Shown here piece after piece: positions 33,499-41,813 of a stretch of DNA of 45,052 bases. Position 1 is the first letter of the stretch; every line of letters starts with the position of its first letter. A program made the position numbers and the translations under genes. Below the pieces are notes generated by a model, which saw nothing but the letters and a program-made list of their open reading frames with translations, was not told where the DNA came from and did no database searches. This DNA comes from Methylomonas sp. (GTDB lineage: Bacteria; Pseudomonadota; Gammaproteobacteria; Methylococcales; Methylomonadaceae): contig PESC01000010.1 in NCBI GenBank assembly GCA_002929135.1, positions 1 through 45,052 on the forward strand, given 5' to 3'.

Positions 33499-35633
33499 GA
33501 TGCGTCCTGTGCATTTTCCTGCGCCTGTATCGCGGTGATGATGATGGTGTTGACAATGTCGGGCACGGTGCAGCCCCGGCTCAGGTCGTTGACCGGTTTG
33601 TTGAGGCCTTGCAGGATGGGACCGACGGCAATTGCGCCCGACGAGCGTTGCACGGCTTTGTAGGTGTTGTTGCCGGTATTAAGGTCGGGGAATATGAAGA
33701 CCGTGGCCCGGCCTGCAACCTGGCTGTCGGGCAGTTTGGTCTTGGCGACGCTGGCATCAACGGCGGCATCGTATTGCATGGGGCCTTCCAGTTGCAGGTC
33801 GGGGCGTAATGCTTTTGCGATTTTGACCGCCTCGCGTACTTTGTCGACGGCCTCGCCTTTACCGGAGTCGCCGGTGGAGTACGACAGCATGGCGATACGC
33901 GGTTCGATGTTGAACATCTGTGCCGTTTGCGCTGCGCTGATGGCGATGTCAGCCAGTTGGGTGGCATCGGGATTGGGGTTGACGGCGCAATCGGCATACA
34001 CCAGCACTTCATCCTCCAGACACATGAAAAACACGCTGGAGACGATGGCGACGCCGGGTTTGGTCTTGATGATTTCGAACGCCGGGCGGATGGTGTGCTG
34101 TGTCGAATGCACGGCACCCGACACCATGCCGTCGGCAAAGCCGAGCTGAACCATCAGCGTGCCGAAATAGCTGTAATCGCCCATCAAGTCGTAGGCAGTG
34201 TCGTAGACGATGTGCTTGTGTTTGCGGGCCTGGTAATAGGCTTCGGCAAACAGCGGGCGCAGGCCGGAGGTCATGGGGTCGATGATTTCGACACCCGGTA
34301 GTTTGAGTCCGAGATTCTGGATTTTCTGCCGAATGTCGTTTTCATTGCCGAGCAGCGTAATTTTGACCACATCGCGCAACAGCAGGATTTCGGCGGCGCG
34401 CAGAATGCGCTCCTCGCTACCTTCCGGCAGCACGATGTGTTGTTTTCTGGCCTTGGCGCGTTGCAGCAGTTCGTACTCGAACATCAGCGGCGTCATTTTA
34501 TGACTGACTTTGCGGGTCAGGCGCTGGCGCAAATCGGTCATGTCGATATGGTTTTCCACCAGGCCCAATGCTTTGGCGATGCGTCGCTTGTCCTGCCAAT
34601 GCAGACAGGCCGATACCTGGCTAACGGCCATGGCCGTGGCGAAAGTGTCGTAATCCACACCCAGCACGGCGAAGGGCATGTCGCCCAAGCCTTCGATCAA
34701 TGCCTGAACCTGACGACCCGGCTCCTGATGGCCAGTCAGCAACAAACCGGCGATTTGCGGATGGTTACTGGAGTGGTAGGTCATCAGGCTGGCAAGAATG
34801 ATGTCGGAACGGTCGCCGGGGGTGATGATGAGGTCGCCCGCCTGAACGTAGTCGAGGAAATCCGGCACCAGCATGGCGGCAACACGATAGTGGTAAACCT
34901 CGCGGCTCAGGGTTTTATCGTTACCGGCAAAAATTCGGGCATTCAAGGCATGGGCAACGTTGGCCATCGTCGGCTTTTCCAGCGAGGCTTCCGCCGGCAC
35001 CACGAAAACCGGGAATTCCGGTGACTGCGCGGCGGCCTGTTTGATGTCGTCGATCTGGCTGGCGGCAACGCCGTTGATGACCGCTGCCAGCACCTCGCAG
35101 TCTTGTACGTGCAACGTATGTTTGAGACCGGCGAGATTGTTGAGGATTTGGGTCGAGTCGAGGTTCATGCCCTGCATGACGGGCATCAGCAAGCAATCGA
35201 GGTTGTTGGCGACAACGGCGTTGAAATCGAACTCGTGCAGTGTTTCGCCCGGCCTGTAATCGCTGCCAACGCAAAGCACCACGGGATATTGCCGGGCCAG
35301 GGCGCGATATTTGCCCAGGATGGTTTTCAGCAACTCGTCGTAGTGATCGTCCGCCAGCAGTGCATGGGCCTGGGCGCTAGTGCAGCCGTACATTGCATCG
35401 TAGGCAACACCAGGCTGATAGCGCTTGGCAACGAATTCAATTAGCGGGTCTATCACTTCGGCGCTGTCGACGATAGGGCGAAAAAACCCCACTTCGCCGA
35501 CATGGCCGGACAGCATCTCCATCATGGCCAACATGATGACCGATTTGCCACTGCCGGGGCCTGCCGCCACGATGTAGATGTTTTGCGAGTTGGTGTAGTC
35601 GGTGATGTCGGGTTCGGCCTGGATGCTGGTCAT
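33495..35633 (-). CDS. pta: Phosphate acetyltransferase, long form
   Basis: Pta exchanges CoA for phosphate on acetyl-CoA, giving acetyl phosphate for AckA. The 712-residue protein is the long three-domain type: an N-terminal P-loop/BioD-like domain with AAGPGSGKSVIML (about residues 22-34), a central DRTGG domain (about 215-330), and the catalytic PTA domain from about residue 390 (IVLPEGSEERILRAAEILL). It includes MVSGAVHSTQHTIRPAFEII and, near the end, QVAGRATVFIFPDLNTGN. It heads the minus-strand operon pta-ackA-dehydrogenase. The ATG is preceded by CCCCTC and lacks a clear ribosome-binding site, so the exact start may be a little downstream. Confidence 0.95.
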   Translation of the reverse strand: MTSIQAEPDITDYTNSQNIYIVAAGPGSGKSVIMLAMMEMLSGHVGEVGFFRPIVDSAEVIDPLIEFVAKRYQPGVAYDAMYGCTSAQAHALLADDHYDELLKTILGKYRALARQYPVVLCVGSDYRPGETLHEFDFNAVVANNLDCLLMPVMQGMNLDSTQILNNLAGLKHTLHVQDCEVLAAVINGVAASQIDDIKQAAAQSPEFPVFVVPAEASLEKPTMANVAHALNARIFAGNDKTLSREVYHYRVAAMLVPDFLDYVQAGDLIITPGDRSDIILASLMTYHSSNHPQIAGLLLTGHQEPGRQVQALIEGLGDMPFAVLGVDYDTFATAMAVSQVSACLHWQDKRRIAKALGLVENHIDMTDLRQRLTRKVSHKMTPLMFEYELLQRAKARKQHIVLPEGSEERILRAAEILLLRDVVKITLLGNENDIRQKIQNLGLKLPGVEIIDPMTSGLRPLFAEAYYQARKHKHIVYDTAYDLMGDYSYFGTLMVQLGFADGMVSGAVHSTQHTIRPAFEIIKTKPGVAIVSSVFFMCLEDEVLVYADCAVNPNPDATQLADIAISAAQTAQMFNIEPRIAMLSYSTGDSGKGEAVDKVREAVKIAKALRPDLQLEGPMQYDAAVDASVAKTKLPDSQVAGRATVFIFPDLNTGNNTYKAVQRSSGAIAVGPILQGLNKPVNDLSRGCTVPDIVNTIIITAIQAQENAQDAS

Positions 35634-35769
35634 GAGGGGTGCGGTGGGTTATGGTGGATGGCCGTCGGTCACGAATCCGGAGTTGTCGTGTCGGCAATGT
35701 AAGCTCATCGTTTGAAAAAGCTGTTACGGGCGAAGTTCAATACTGGGCGCTAAAACCGCAAAACAAATC

Positions 35770-35797
35770 CTGCAACCCCGATGATAGTGACTATACT
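35770..35797 (+). promoter_or_regulatory. Possible promoter of the FHA gene
   Basis: CTGCAA (35770-35775) lies 16 bases from TATACT (35792-35797), leaving a leader of about 30 bases before the ATG. The -35 match is weak. Confidence 0.35.
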
Positions 35798-35836
35798 GAT
35801 CAAGAAGCACGATTCTGAAGTATTTTCCTGGCGACA

Positions 35837-36472
35837 ATGGCAAAGTTCACCGTTTATTTCAAAGATAAACCGATTCAGACAGCGAGTTCCGATGCCGGAA
35901 GAATCCATATCGGTCGGGATGATACCAATGATCTGATCGTAGACAGCCTGGCCGTAGCGCCTGCGCACGCTGTAATCGTCATCAAGGATGGCAACCATAT
36001 CATCAGGCAGCTCAACGAAAAATATCCCTTGCTGATTAACCATCAGCCCGTAAAAGAGTGGACGTTACAAAACAACGACCGAATCAACGTCGGCAAGCAT
36101 TACATCGTATTCAGCTCCGAAGAAATCCTGGCTAGCGAAACAGTGTTGACGGACACGGTCGGTAACGGCGTAAAAGCCCTGAACAAACAGTCGGAAGACA
36201 GAAATCATCTGCCCGACGCCAATCTGCAAATCATGGATGGCCCTCACATTGGCCGCATACTGCCTCTCAAAAAAGCCATGACCCGCTTGGGGCGCGATGG
36301 CGGCGGTGTGGTGGTGATTGCCCGGCGCAAGGACGGCTACTATGTGTCGGCCTTGCAAGGCAATGATGGCTTGTCGATCAACGATCAGCCGCTGGCTGAT
36401 TTGACGGTAAAACTAAGCAACAATGATGTTTTGCACGTAGACCAGATTCCAATGCAGTTCTTTTTTGGCTGA
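35837..36472 (+). CDS. FHA-domain protein
   Basis: A 211-residue cytoplasmic protein. The first 95 residues are a forkhead-associated domain, a phosphothreonine-binding fold: IHIGRDDTNDLIVDS, then VAPAHAVIVI with the Ser/His-like positions, and LLINHQPV followed by LQNNDRINVGKHYIVF. The second half (about 125-211, GPHIGRILPLKKAMTRLGRDG and GLSINDQPL with LSNNDVLHVD) looks like a second, weaker FHA domain. Such proteins sense phosphorylated partners in type VI secretion, division or regulation. No such system or Ser/Thr kinase is adjacent; the downstream PilZ gene suggests a role in envelope signalling. Confidence 0.85.
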   Translation: MAKFTVYFKDKPIQTASSDAGRIHIGRDDTNDLIVDSLAVAPAHAVIVIKDGNHIIRQLNEKYPLLINHQPVKEWTLQNNDRINVGKHYIVFSSEEILASETVLTDTVGNGVKALNKQSEDRNHLPDANLQIMDGPHIGRILPLKKAMTRLGRDGGGVVVIARRKDGYYVSALQGNDGLSINDQPLADLTVKLSNNDVLHVDQIPMQFFFG

Positions 36473-36506
36473 ACTCAAATGATCGAATCCAACTGACTGA
36501 ATCCCA

Positions 36507-36881
36507 ATGACTGAATCCAGCCACGCCGATGACAGGCGACATTTCCATCGTGTGCTGTACCGGATGCCCTGCCAGCTTGCAGGCAACGAATGCCTGCTGT
36601 CTTGCACGGTTGTCGATTTATCGCTGAAAGGCTGTCTGCTGGAATTTCAGCAAAGCTGGCAGGGCGACATCGAACATCTGTATGTCCTGACGATAGCGTT
36701 GTCAGACGACCAGCACATCGAGATGACCTTGTCGGTGTCTCACGTCATTGGTAATCGGGTTGGCTTCAAATGCGAGCATATCGACATTGACAGCATCACC
36801 AGTCTGCGTCGTCTGGTTGAGCTGAATCTTGGCGACAGCGATTGGCTGGAGAGAGATTTGCTTGCATTGGGGCAGTTTTAA
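36507..36881 (+). CDS. PilZ-domain protein (cyclic-di-GMP receptor)
   Basis: A 124-residue single PilZ domain. The cyclic-di-GMP binding motif is complete: RRHFHR (residues 10-15, RxxxR) and DLSLKG (about residues 37-42, D/NxSxxG). It probably changes conformation on binding c-di-GMP and regulates a partner. It follows the FHA gene by 34 bases. The DNA before the start carries imperfect tandem copies of TGACTGAATCC, the last containing the ATG, and no clear ribosome-binding site. Its stop overlaps the converging GH30 stop by four bases. With two diguanylate cyclases in the window, it fits a c-di-GMP network. Confidence 0.85.
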   Translation: MTESSHADDRRHFHRVLYRMPCQLAGNECLLSCTVVDLSLKGCLLEFQQSWQGDIEHLYVLTIALSDDQHIEMTLSVSHVIGNRVGFKCEHIDIDSITSLRRLVELNLGDSDWLERDLLALGQF

Positions 36882-38284
36882 GCGGGCAAGGTTCGCTCAG
36901 CGCCTGGCGAACCGGCCAGGATACAGGTGGCAACGCTGCGTGGCGGCAGGTGAACGACAGCCTCTGAATGCCGATGACGGATGCGGGCGATTTGGGCCAG
37001 GTCGCCATCATTGAGCACGATCACCACGATGCTGCCATCCGCTGTCATGCAGGCGACATTGGGTAAGGCATCGTCGCTGGAGGCTATGCGTACCGAGCCG
37101 GGGCGCAGCCATCGGGCGGCGTGGGCGATGATGTAATAAGCCACATTTCGACTTACCTGGTTGCCGTTCACTGGGCCGCCGTCTATCGTCAATGCGCCAA
37201 CGCAGCGGGCTTCACCGCCCGGCGTATGCGGGCAGCAGCCTGGGTCGGCAGCCAGATTCCATTCCAGCACGATGCGGCTCCAGTTACGCAGGGCGCCAAT
37301 CAATACGTGGCGCACATGCCACATCAAATCACCGCCGAATTCGCCGTCGGAACCCACCCATTGTTCGGTGAAATAAATTTTCTTGTCGGGGTAGGCGCGA
37401 TGCACTTCCGACAGCGCCGCAATGTCACCTCCGTACAGATGCCAGGCCGAACCGCTGACATAGCGGTGGGCGTCGACATCGGCCAGCACCGTCAACGAGT
37501 AATCGATGACGTCGCAGTTATGGTCCCAGCACAGGATGGCGACATCGCCCAGACCGGCATCGTGCAGTACAGGCCCTAGATGCTGACCGATAAATTCGGC
37601 CTGGGCCGCAGCAGGCATGACCATGCTGGGGTCGTTTTTGTGATTCAGCGGTTCGTTTTGCGGCGTGATGGCATGAACCACGATGCCGTGCGCCCGCATC
37701 GCCTTGAGATAGGTTGCAAGATAGCGGGCGTATACCGGGTAACACGCCGGTCTGAGTTCGCCGCCAACGAAACTGCTATTGGTTTTCATCCAGACCGGTG
37801 CCGACCAGGGCGCAGCAATGATGCGGATGGTCGGGTTGATGGCCAGAATTTCAAGCACGGTGGGGATGACGTCCGCGTCGCCAGCAGCCAGGTCGAAGTG
37901 GGCCAGACTGACATCGCTTGCACCAGCAGGCAGGTCGTCGTAGGAAAAACTGCGCTCACTCAAGTCGGACGCGCCTATCGTCAAGCGCAATACACTGACG
38001 CCGATGCCGTCGCCATCAAGTGAGAACAGTTCATGTAACAACGCCAGGCGCTGGTCTTGCGGCAGTCGCCGGATCAACAGGGCGCTGCCGCCGGTCAGGG
38101 AGAAGCCGAAGCCTTCGATAGGCTGAAATAGCTGATTGTCGTCGATGTGAATGACCGAGCCGCCGGCTGCCGTGTCGGCCAATGCGGGCATGTCGGCTTG
38201 CCGTTGCAACAACCAATGCTGGTCGGCACTGGTCAGCCAGACCTCGATAGCCCGGTTCACGAGCGGTTGGGCGGATGACTGCAT
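36878..38284 (-). CDS. Glycoside hydrolase family 30 (glucosylceramidase-like)
   Basis: A 468-residue beta-glycosidase of family GH30, members of which cleave beta-glucosides, xylosides or related links. A (beta/alpha)8 barrel spans about residues 45-375, with the acid/base Glu in ITPQNEPLNHKN and the nucleophile Glu in IYFTEQWVGSDG. IIAAPWSAPVWMKTN is the family active-site strand. A C-terminal beta domain (about 380-460) follows. There is no signal peptide, so it is probably cytoplasmic and acts on an internal or imported beta-glucoside. This is not an obvious function for a methanotroph. The substrate cannot be decided. Confidence 0.88.
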   Translation of the reverse strand: MQSSAQPLVNRAIEVWLTSADQHWLLQRQADMPALADTAAGGSVIHIDDNQLFQPIEGFGFSLTGGSALLIRRLPQDQRLALLHELFSLDGDGIGVSVLRLTIGASDLSERSFSYDDLPAGASDVSLAHFDLAAGDADVIPTVLEILAINPTIRIIAAPWSAPVWMKTNSSFVGGELRPACYPVYARYLATYLKAMRAHGIVVHAITPQNEPLNHKNDPSMVMPAAAQAEFIGQHLGPVLHDAGLGDVAILCWDHNCDVIDYSLTVLADVDAHRYVSGSAWHLYGGDIAALSEVHRAYPDKKIYFTEQWVGSDGEFGGDLMWHVRHVLIGALRNWSRIVLEWNLAADPGCCPHTPGGEARCVGALTIDGGPVNGNQVSRNVAYYIIAHAARWLRPGSVRIASSDDALPNVACMTADGSIVVIVLNDGDLAQIARIRHRHSEAVVHLPPRSVATCILAGSPGAERTLPA

Positions 38285-38456
38285 GATGTGTGCCCCTGTG
38301 ATGCTGGATTTACCCGGATGAGGGTTTCGAGCGTTGCCATGTGGCGCTTTGGTTTCTGCCGCGCGGCGGTGAACCCTTCGAGGCGAGCAATGAAGGGTAA
38401 GCCTTACTCGTTGCTCCCGTTACGCTCTCTGCCAGGCTCTACACGCCGGGCAATAA

Positions 38457-38490
38457 AAAACCGCTACTAGCTGCAGCTAGTAGCGGTTTT
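38457..38490 (-). terminator. Perfect 34-base palindrome, terminator of the small membrane-protein gene
   Basis: A 17-bp-per-arm perfect palindrome, outer part AAAACCGCTACTAG, centred on CTGCAG, flanked on the left by more As (TTTTTT on the minus strand). It lies about 40 bases past the stop of the minus-strand gene ending at 38530 and probably terminates it; it can also fold in the other direction. Confidence 0.8.
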
Positions 38491-38529
38491 GAGTTTGGCG
38501 TTTATCGTTGTTACGATATAAAAGCTTTG

Positions 38530-38730
38530 TTATTTTTCCAAAGATTTCAAAACGTCATTGTTGAAGTCTTTAGCTTTTTTGAGCACTTGGGCTTCAGCAG
38601 CGGCAGTGGTATCGCCAGAACGTGTCAAGTGTTCGGTTTCACGGCTTTTCAGCAGGAATACACCAATGACGGCAACCAGGGTAACAGCGATTACGACGGT
38701 CATGGTGTTGTCTTTTTCTTGTTCAGCCAT
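38530..38730 (-). CDS. Small single-pass membrane protein
   Basis: A 66-residue protein, start ATG 38730 with GAGGATC at ribosome-binding distance. After a polar start (MAEQEKDN) one membrane helix (about 9-27, TMTVVIAVTLVAVIGVFLL) is followed by a charged tail (SRETEHLTRSG, then AQVLKKAKDFNNDVLKSLEK) that looks amphipathic. No known motif. It has a -10-like TATAAG and a nearby palindrome upstream, and a strong palindromic terminator downstream, so it is a self-contained unit, likely well expressed. It shares the layout of the small protein at 16445. Function is unknown. Confidence 0.75.
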   Translation of the reverse strand: MAEQEKDNTMTVVIAVTLVAVIGVFLLKSRETEHLTRSGDTTAAAEAQVLKKAKDFNNDVLKSLEK

Positions 38731-38767
38731 TTTTAGATCCTCATCTTTAGGTTTGTTGTAGTGAACC

Positions 38768-38793
38768 CTTATAAAGGGGGCAACTCGAGTTGC
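38768..38793 (-). promoter_or_regulatory. Promoter-proximal palindrome before the small membrane-protein gene
   Basis: A -10-like TATAAG on the minus strand (38768-38773) is followed upstream by a perfect 14-base palindrome GCAACTCGAGTTGC (38780-38793), which occupies the spacer/-35 zone. That is a typical place for a regulator. The rest of the 336-base gap to nadK holds no gene I can see. Confidence 0.45.
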
Positions 38794-39030
38794 ATGTCGA
38801 ATTTGATATTTGTTGTTGGTCGACGGGCGCAATTTGTACACGCAAATTTGTTTTGTGTCAAAACTTAAATTGCGCACTATTTGCCATGTGCGGCCAGTCT
38901 TACAGCGTGATTGTAGTGGCGGGCTGTTAAGCGCGTTGTCCCGCTGCCTGGGTTTCATCACAGAGGGCCGTTTTAATTTGATGAGCATCGGCAAGTGGCG
39001 GGTTCAGGCTAGGCCTGTCGAGTTTGTTTG

Positions 39031-39036
39031 TATAAT
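39031..39036 (+). promoter_or_regulatory. -10 box of nadK
   Basis: TATAAT lies 31 bases before the nadK ATG. No good -35 box is present at normal spacing. Confidence 0.45.
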
Positions 39037-39066
39037 CGGCGCCCACTCTCAAACTACCTTGCATCG

Positions 39067-39936
39067 ATGCCCAGTCTTTTTCCACGCATAGGCCTGATCG
39101 GCAAACCCGGCGACCCAGGGGTTGTCGGTACGCTAAAGGAGTTACATCGGCTATTGAAATATCGCGGGCATGAGGTGCTGATCGACAACCGCAGCGAGGA
39201 CTTAAGCGCCGATGTCAAACGTCTGCATATCGATACCCTCGCCGGGCACTGCGATTTGCTGATCGTCATCGGGGGGGATGGCACTTTTCTTATGGCGGCG
39301 CGGACGGCAGCGGATTTCGATATTCCCATCGTCGGTGTCAATCTGGGTCGCCTCGGATTTTTGGTCGATATTTCGCCGGAACAACTGGCCAGTCGGCTCG
39401 AACCCATCCTAGACGGTCACTACAAAACTGACGAACGCTGCTTGTTGCAAGCCGAGATCATCCGCGACGGCCACATCATTCATCGGCAAACGGCAGTCAA
39501 CGAGGTGGTCATCCATCGCTGGGTCACCCCCAGCATGATCGAAATCGTCACCACCATCGACGGCATCTATCTCAATACCCAGCGCTCCGACGGCGTCATC
39601 ATTGCCACACCCACCGGCTCGACGGCCTATTCCCTGTCTGCGGGTGGCCCGATTCTGCATCCTGCATTGAATGCGCTGGTACTGGTGCCACTCAATCCAC
39701 ACACACTATCGAACCGGCCCATCGTCATCAGCGACGATGCAGAAATCGAGATTCGTTTCAACCAGACCCGGCAAATCAACGCACTGGTCACCTGCGATCA
39801 TCTGGAGATTCCCGACGTATCGATCGGCGACAAAATCGTCATCAAAAAGGCCGACAAACCCATTAGAATCCTGCACCCTGAACACCACGACTTCTTCAAC
39901 ATCCTCCGCAGCAAACTCAACTGGAGCGGCGGTTAG
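39067..39936 (+). CDS. nadK: NAD kinase
   Basis: NadK phosphorylates NAD to NADP using ATP. The 289-residue protein starts MPSLFPRIGLIGKPGDPGV and shows the GGDGTFLMAAR motif, the dinucleotide contact region GVNLGRLGFLVDI, NEVVIHRW, and TPTGSTAYSLSAGGPILHP. The basic C-terminal part (VIKKADKPIRILHPEHHDF) is normal. The ATG at 39067 gives the family start; an ATG 13 codons upstream lies next to the -10 box and is unlikely. The stop TAG is directly followed by the CTTAG target duplication of the MITE. Confidence 0.96.
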   Translation: MPSLFPRIGLIGKPGDPGVVGTLKELHRLLKYRGHEVLIDNRSEDLSADVKRLHIDTLAGHCDLLIVIGGDGTFLMAARTAADFDIPIVGVNLGRLGFLVDISPEQLASRLEPILDGHYKTDERCLLQAEIIRDGHIIHRQTAVNEVVIHRWVTPSMIEIVTTIDGIYLNTQRSDGVIIATPTGSTAYSLSAGGPILHPALNALVLVPLNPHTLSNRPIVISDDAEIEIRFNQTRQINALVTCDHLEIPDVSIGDKIVIKKADKPIRILHPEHHDFFNILRSKLNWSGG

Positions 39937-40076
39937 CTTAGAAACCGTCTGAAAAGTGTAGCGAGCGGGTGTCAGTCGGGCGTGGTCGGAGCGCAGAATC
40001 CGGAGTGTACATAGAGTTCGAGCACCGCCCACGCCCGGATCACGCCCGCGCAGTAGATTTTCAGACGGTTTCTTAG
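39937..40076. mobile_element. MITE with CTTAG target duplication between nadK and recN
   Basis: A 130-base element (39942-40071) is bounded by CTTAG direct repeats (39937-39941 and 40072-40076). Terminal inverted repeats begin AAACCGTCTGAAAA and end TTTTCAGACGGTTT. Beyond these the arms keep pairing imperfectly for about 45-50 bases (for example CGGGCGTGGTCGG against CCGCCCACGCCCG), with a central loop of about 35 bases. No transposase gene lies inside. This is the form of a miniature inverted-repeat transposable element. Confidence 0.85.
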
Positions 40077-40099
40077 GACTACTCAATTTAGGATTACAT

Positions 40100-41785
40100 G
40101 TGCTATTGAACCTGACCATCACCGACCTGGCCGTGGTCGATGCCCTGAACCTGGATTTGCAGCCAGGCATGTCGGTGCTGACCGGCGAAACCGGCGCCGG
40201 TAAATCGATACTGCTGACTGCGCTCGGCCTGGCGCTGGGTGACCGCGCCGACTCCGGCTACATCCGCCCTGGCAAGAAGCGGGCAGACATCAACATCGAA
40301 TTCGATCTGGCAAAAGCACCGCAGGTCAAACACTGGCTGATAGATCAGGAACTCGACGATGGCGAGCACTGCCTGATACGCCGCACCGTCAACGACGATG
40401 GCCGCTCGAAAGCCTACATCAACAGCCGCCCGGTCAACCTGCAAACCTTGCAGACCTTGAGCCGACAACTGGTGGAAATCCACGGCCAGCACGCCCATCT
40501 GACCTTGCTCGACCCGGACGAACAACGCCACCTGCTCGACGGTTTTGCCCAGCACGCGCCTCTGCTCGATCAAGTCAACCGCTGCTTCCACGACTGGAAA
40601 CACGCGCATAAAGAATTGCAACGCTTACTGAAAGCCGGTAGCGACCAGGTCGAGCGCGAGGAATTACTGCGCTATCAGCTCGACGAATTGCAGCAGATCG
40701 ATCTGGAAAATTTCGATTACCCGGCGTTGGCCGACGAACACAACAAACTGGCCAACCTCGGCAAAATCCTCAGCGTCGGCCAGCAGCAACTCGATAGTCT
40801 GTATGACAACGATCAACACTCGATTGCCGACATGCTGGGTCAGGTCATTCACGCCATCCACGAGCTGGCTCACTACGCCCATGAATTGAATGGCATCAGC
40901 GAATTGCTGACCGATGCCGAAATTCAAATCGGCGAAGCCAGTCAGCAATTACGCCGCTTTCTGGACAATCAAGATGCCGACCCGCAACAACTGGGCTGGC
41001 TGGAAAACCAGATCGCCACCATTCAATCGCTGAGCCGCAAACACAAAACCCAACCGGACGAACTGCCGCAACTGGCCGCGCGGCTGGCGCAGGAAATCGA
41101 TGTCATCAGCCACAGCAGTGAACGCATCGAAGCCCTGGCCGCCGATTGCCAACGATTGCTGGCGCACTACCGCCAGCTTGCGGGCGAGTTATCGGCCAGC
41201 CGCTGCCGCGCCGCCGATGACTTGCAGCACCGCATTTCCGACACACTGAAAGAACTTGGTATGCCGCACGGCGAATTCGTCGTGCGCCTGACCCGACAGG
41301 AGGCCACCGAACCCCGTCTGAATGGTTGGGATGACCTCGATTTTCTGGTTACCACCAATCCCGGCCTGCCCGCCAAGCCACTGGCCAAGGTGGCATCGGG
41401 TGGTGAATTGTCGCGGATCAGCCTGGCGATCCAGGTTGTTACCAGCACCGACAAAACCACACCCACCATGATTTTCGACGAGGTCGATTCTGGCATCGGC
41501 GGCGGTATTGCCGAAATCGTTGGGCAAAAGCTGCGTAGTCTCAGTGTCAACCGTCAGGTGTTATGCGTCACCCACTTGCCGCAAGTTGCCGCGCAAGCCC
41601 ATCAGCATTTGTTCGTCGCCAAGAATCAGAATGCCGAAGTCACGTCATCAAGCGTTCGCCATCTGACCGACGACGAGCGAGTCGAAGAAGTCTCGCGTAT
41701 GTTAGGCGGCGTAACCATTACCGAAAACACCCGCGCCCATGCCCGCGAAATGCTGTCCGTGGCGGCGGTGGATGACGAAGACTGA
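40100..41785 (+). CDS. recN: DNA repair protein RecN
   Basis: RecN is an SMC-like ATPase that acts in double-strand break repair. The 561-residue protein begins LLNLTITDLAVVDALNLDLQ and carries the Walker A GETGAGKSILLTA (about residues 30-42), two coiled-coil arms (about 165-240 and 285-370) and the ABC signature VASGGELSRISLA. The Walker B is TMIFDEVDSGIGG and the closing VLCVTHLPQVAAQAHQH is also present. I assign a GTG start at 40100; the ATG two bases upstream is out of frame. AGGA lies a few bases before it. The MITE separates it from nadK, so any original cotranscription may be broken. Confidence 0.96.
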   Translation: MLLNLTITDLAVVDALNLDLQPGMSVLTGETGAGKSILLTALGLALGDRADSGYIRPGKKRADINIEFDLAKAPQVKHWLIDQELDDGEHCLIRRTVNDDGRSKAYINSRPVNLQTLQTLSRQLVEIHGQHAHLTLLDPDEQRHLLDGFAQHAPLLDQVNRCFHDWKHAHKELQRLLKAGSDQVEREELLRYQLDELQQIDLENFDYPALADEHNKLANLGKILSVGQQQLDSLYDNDQHSIADMLGQVIHAIHELAHYAHELNGISELLTDAEIQIGEASQQLRRFLDNQDADPQQLGWLENQIATIQSLSRKHKTQPDELPQLAARLAQEIDVISHSSERIEALAADCQRLLAHYRQLAGELSASRCRAADDLQHRISDTLKELGMPHGEFVVRLTRQEATEPRLNGWDDLDFLVTTNPGLPAKPLAKVASGGELSRISLAIQVVTSTDKTTPTMIFDEVDSGIGGGIAEIVGQKLRSLSVNRQVLCVTHLPQVAAQAHQHLFVAKNQNAEVTSSSVRHLTDDERVEEVSRMLGGVTITENTRAHAREMLSVAAVDDED

Positions 41786-41813
41786 AATCCGGCCAGCCGA
41801 GACCAACCCGGCG

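Noticed and set aside
39942-39956. Similarity of ACCGTCTGAA in the MITE ends to the Neisseria DNA uptake sequence GCCGTCTGAA
   Set aside because: Nine of ten bases match, but it lies in the terminal repeats of a transposable element in an unrelated organism; chance is more likely.
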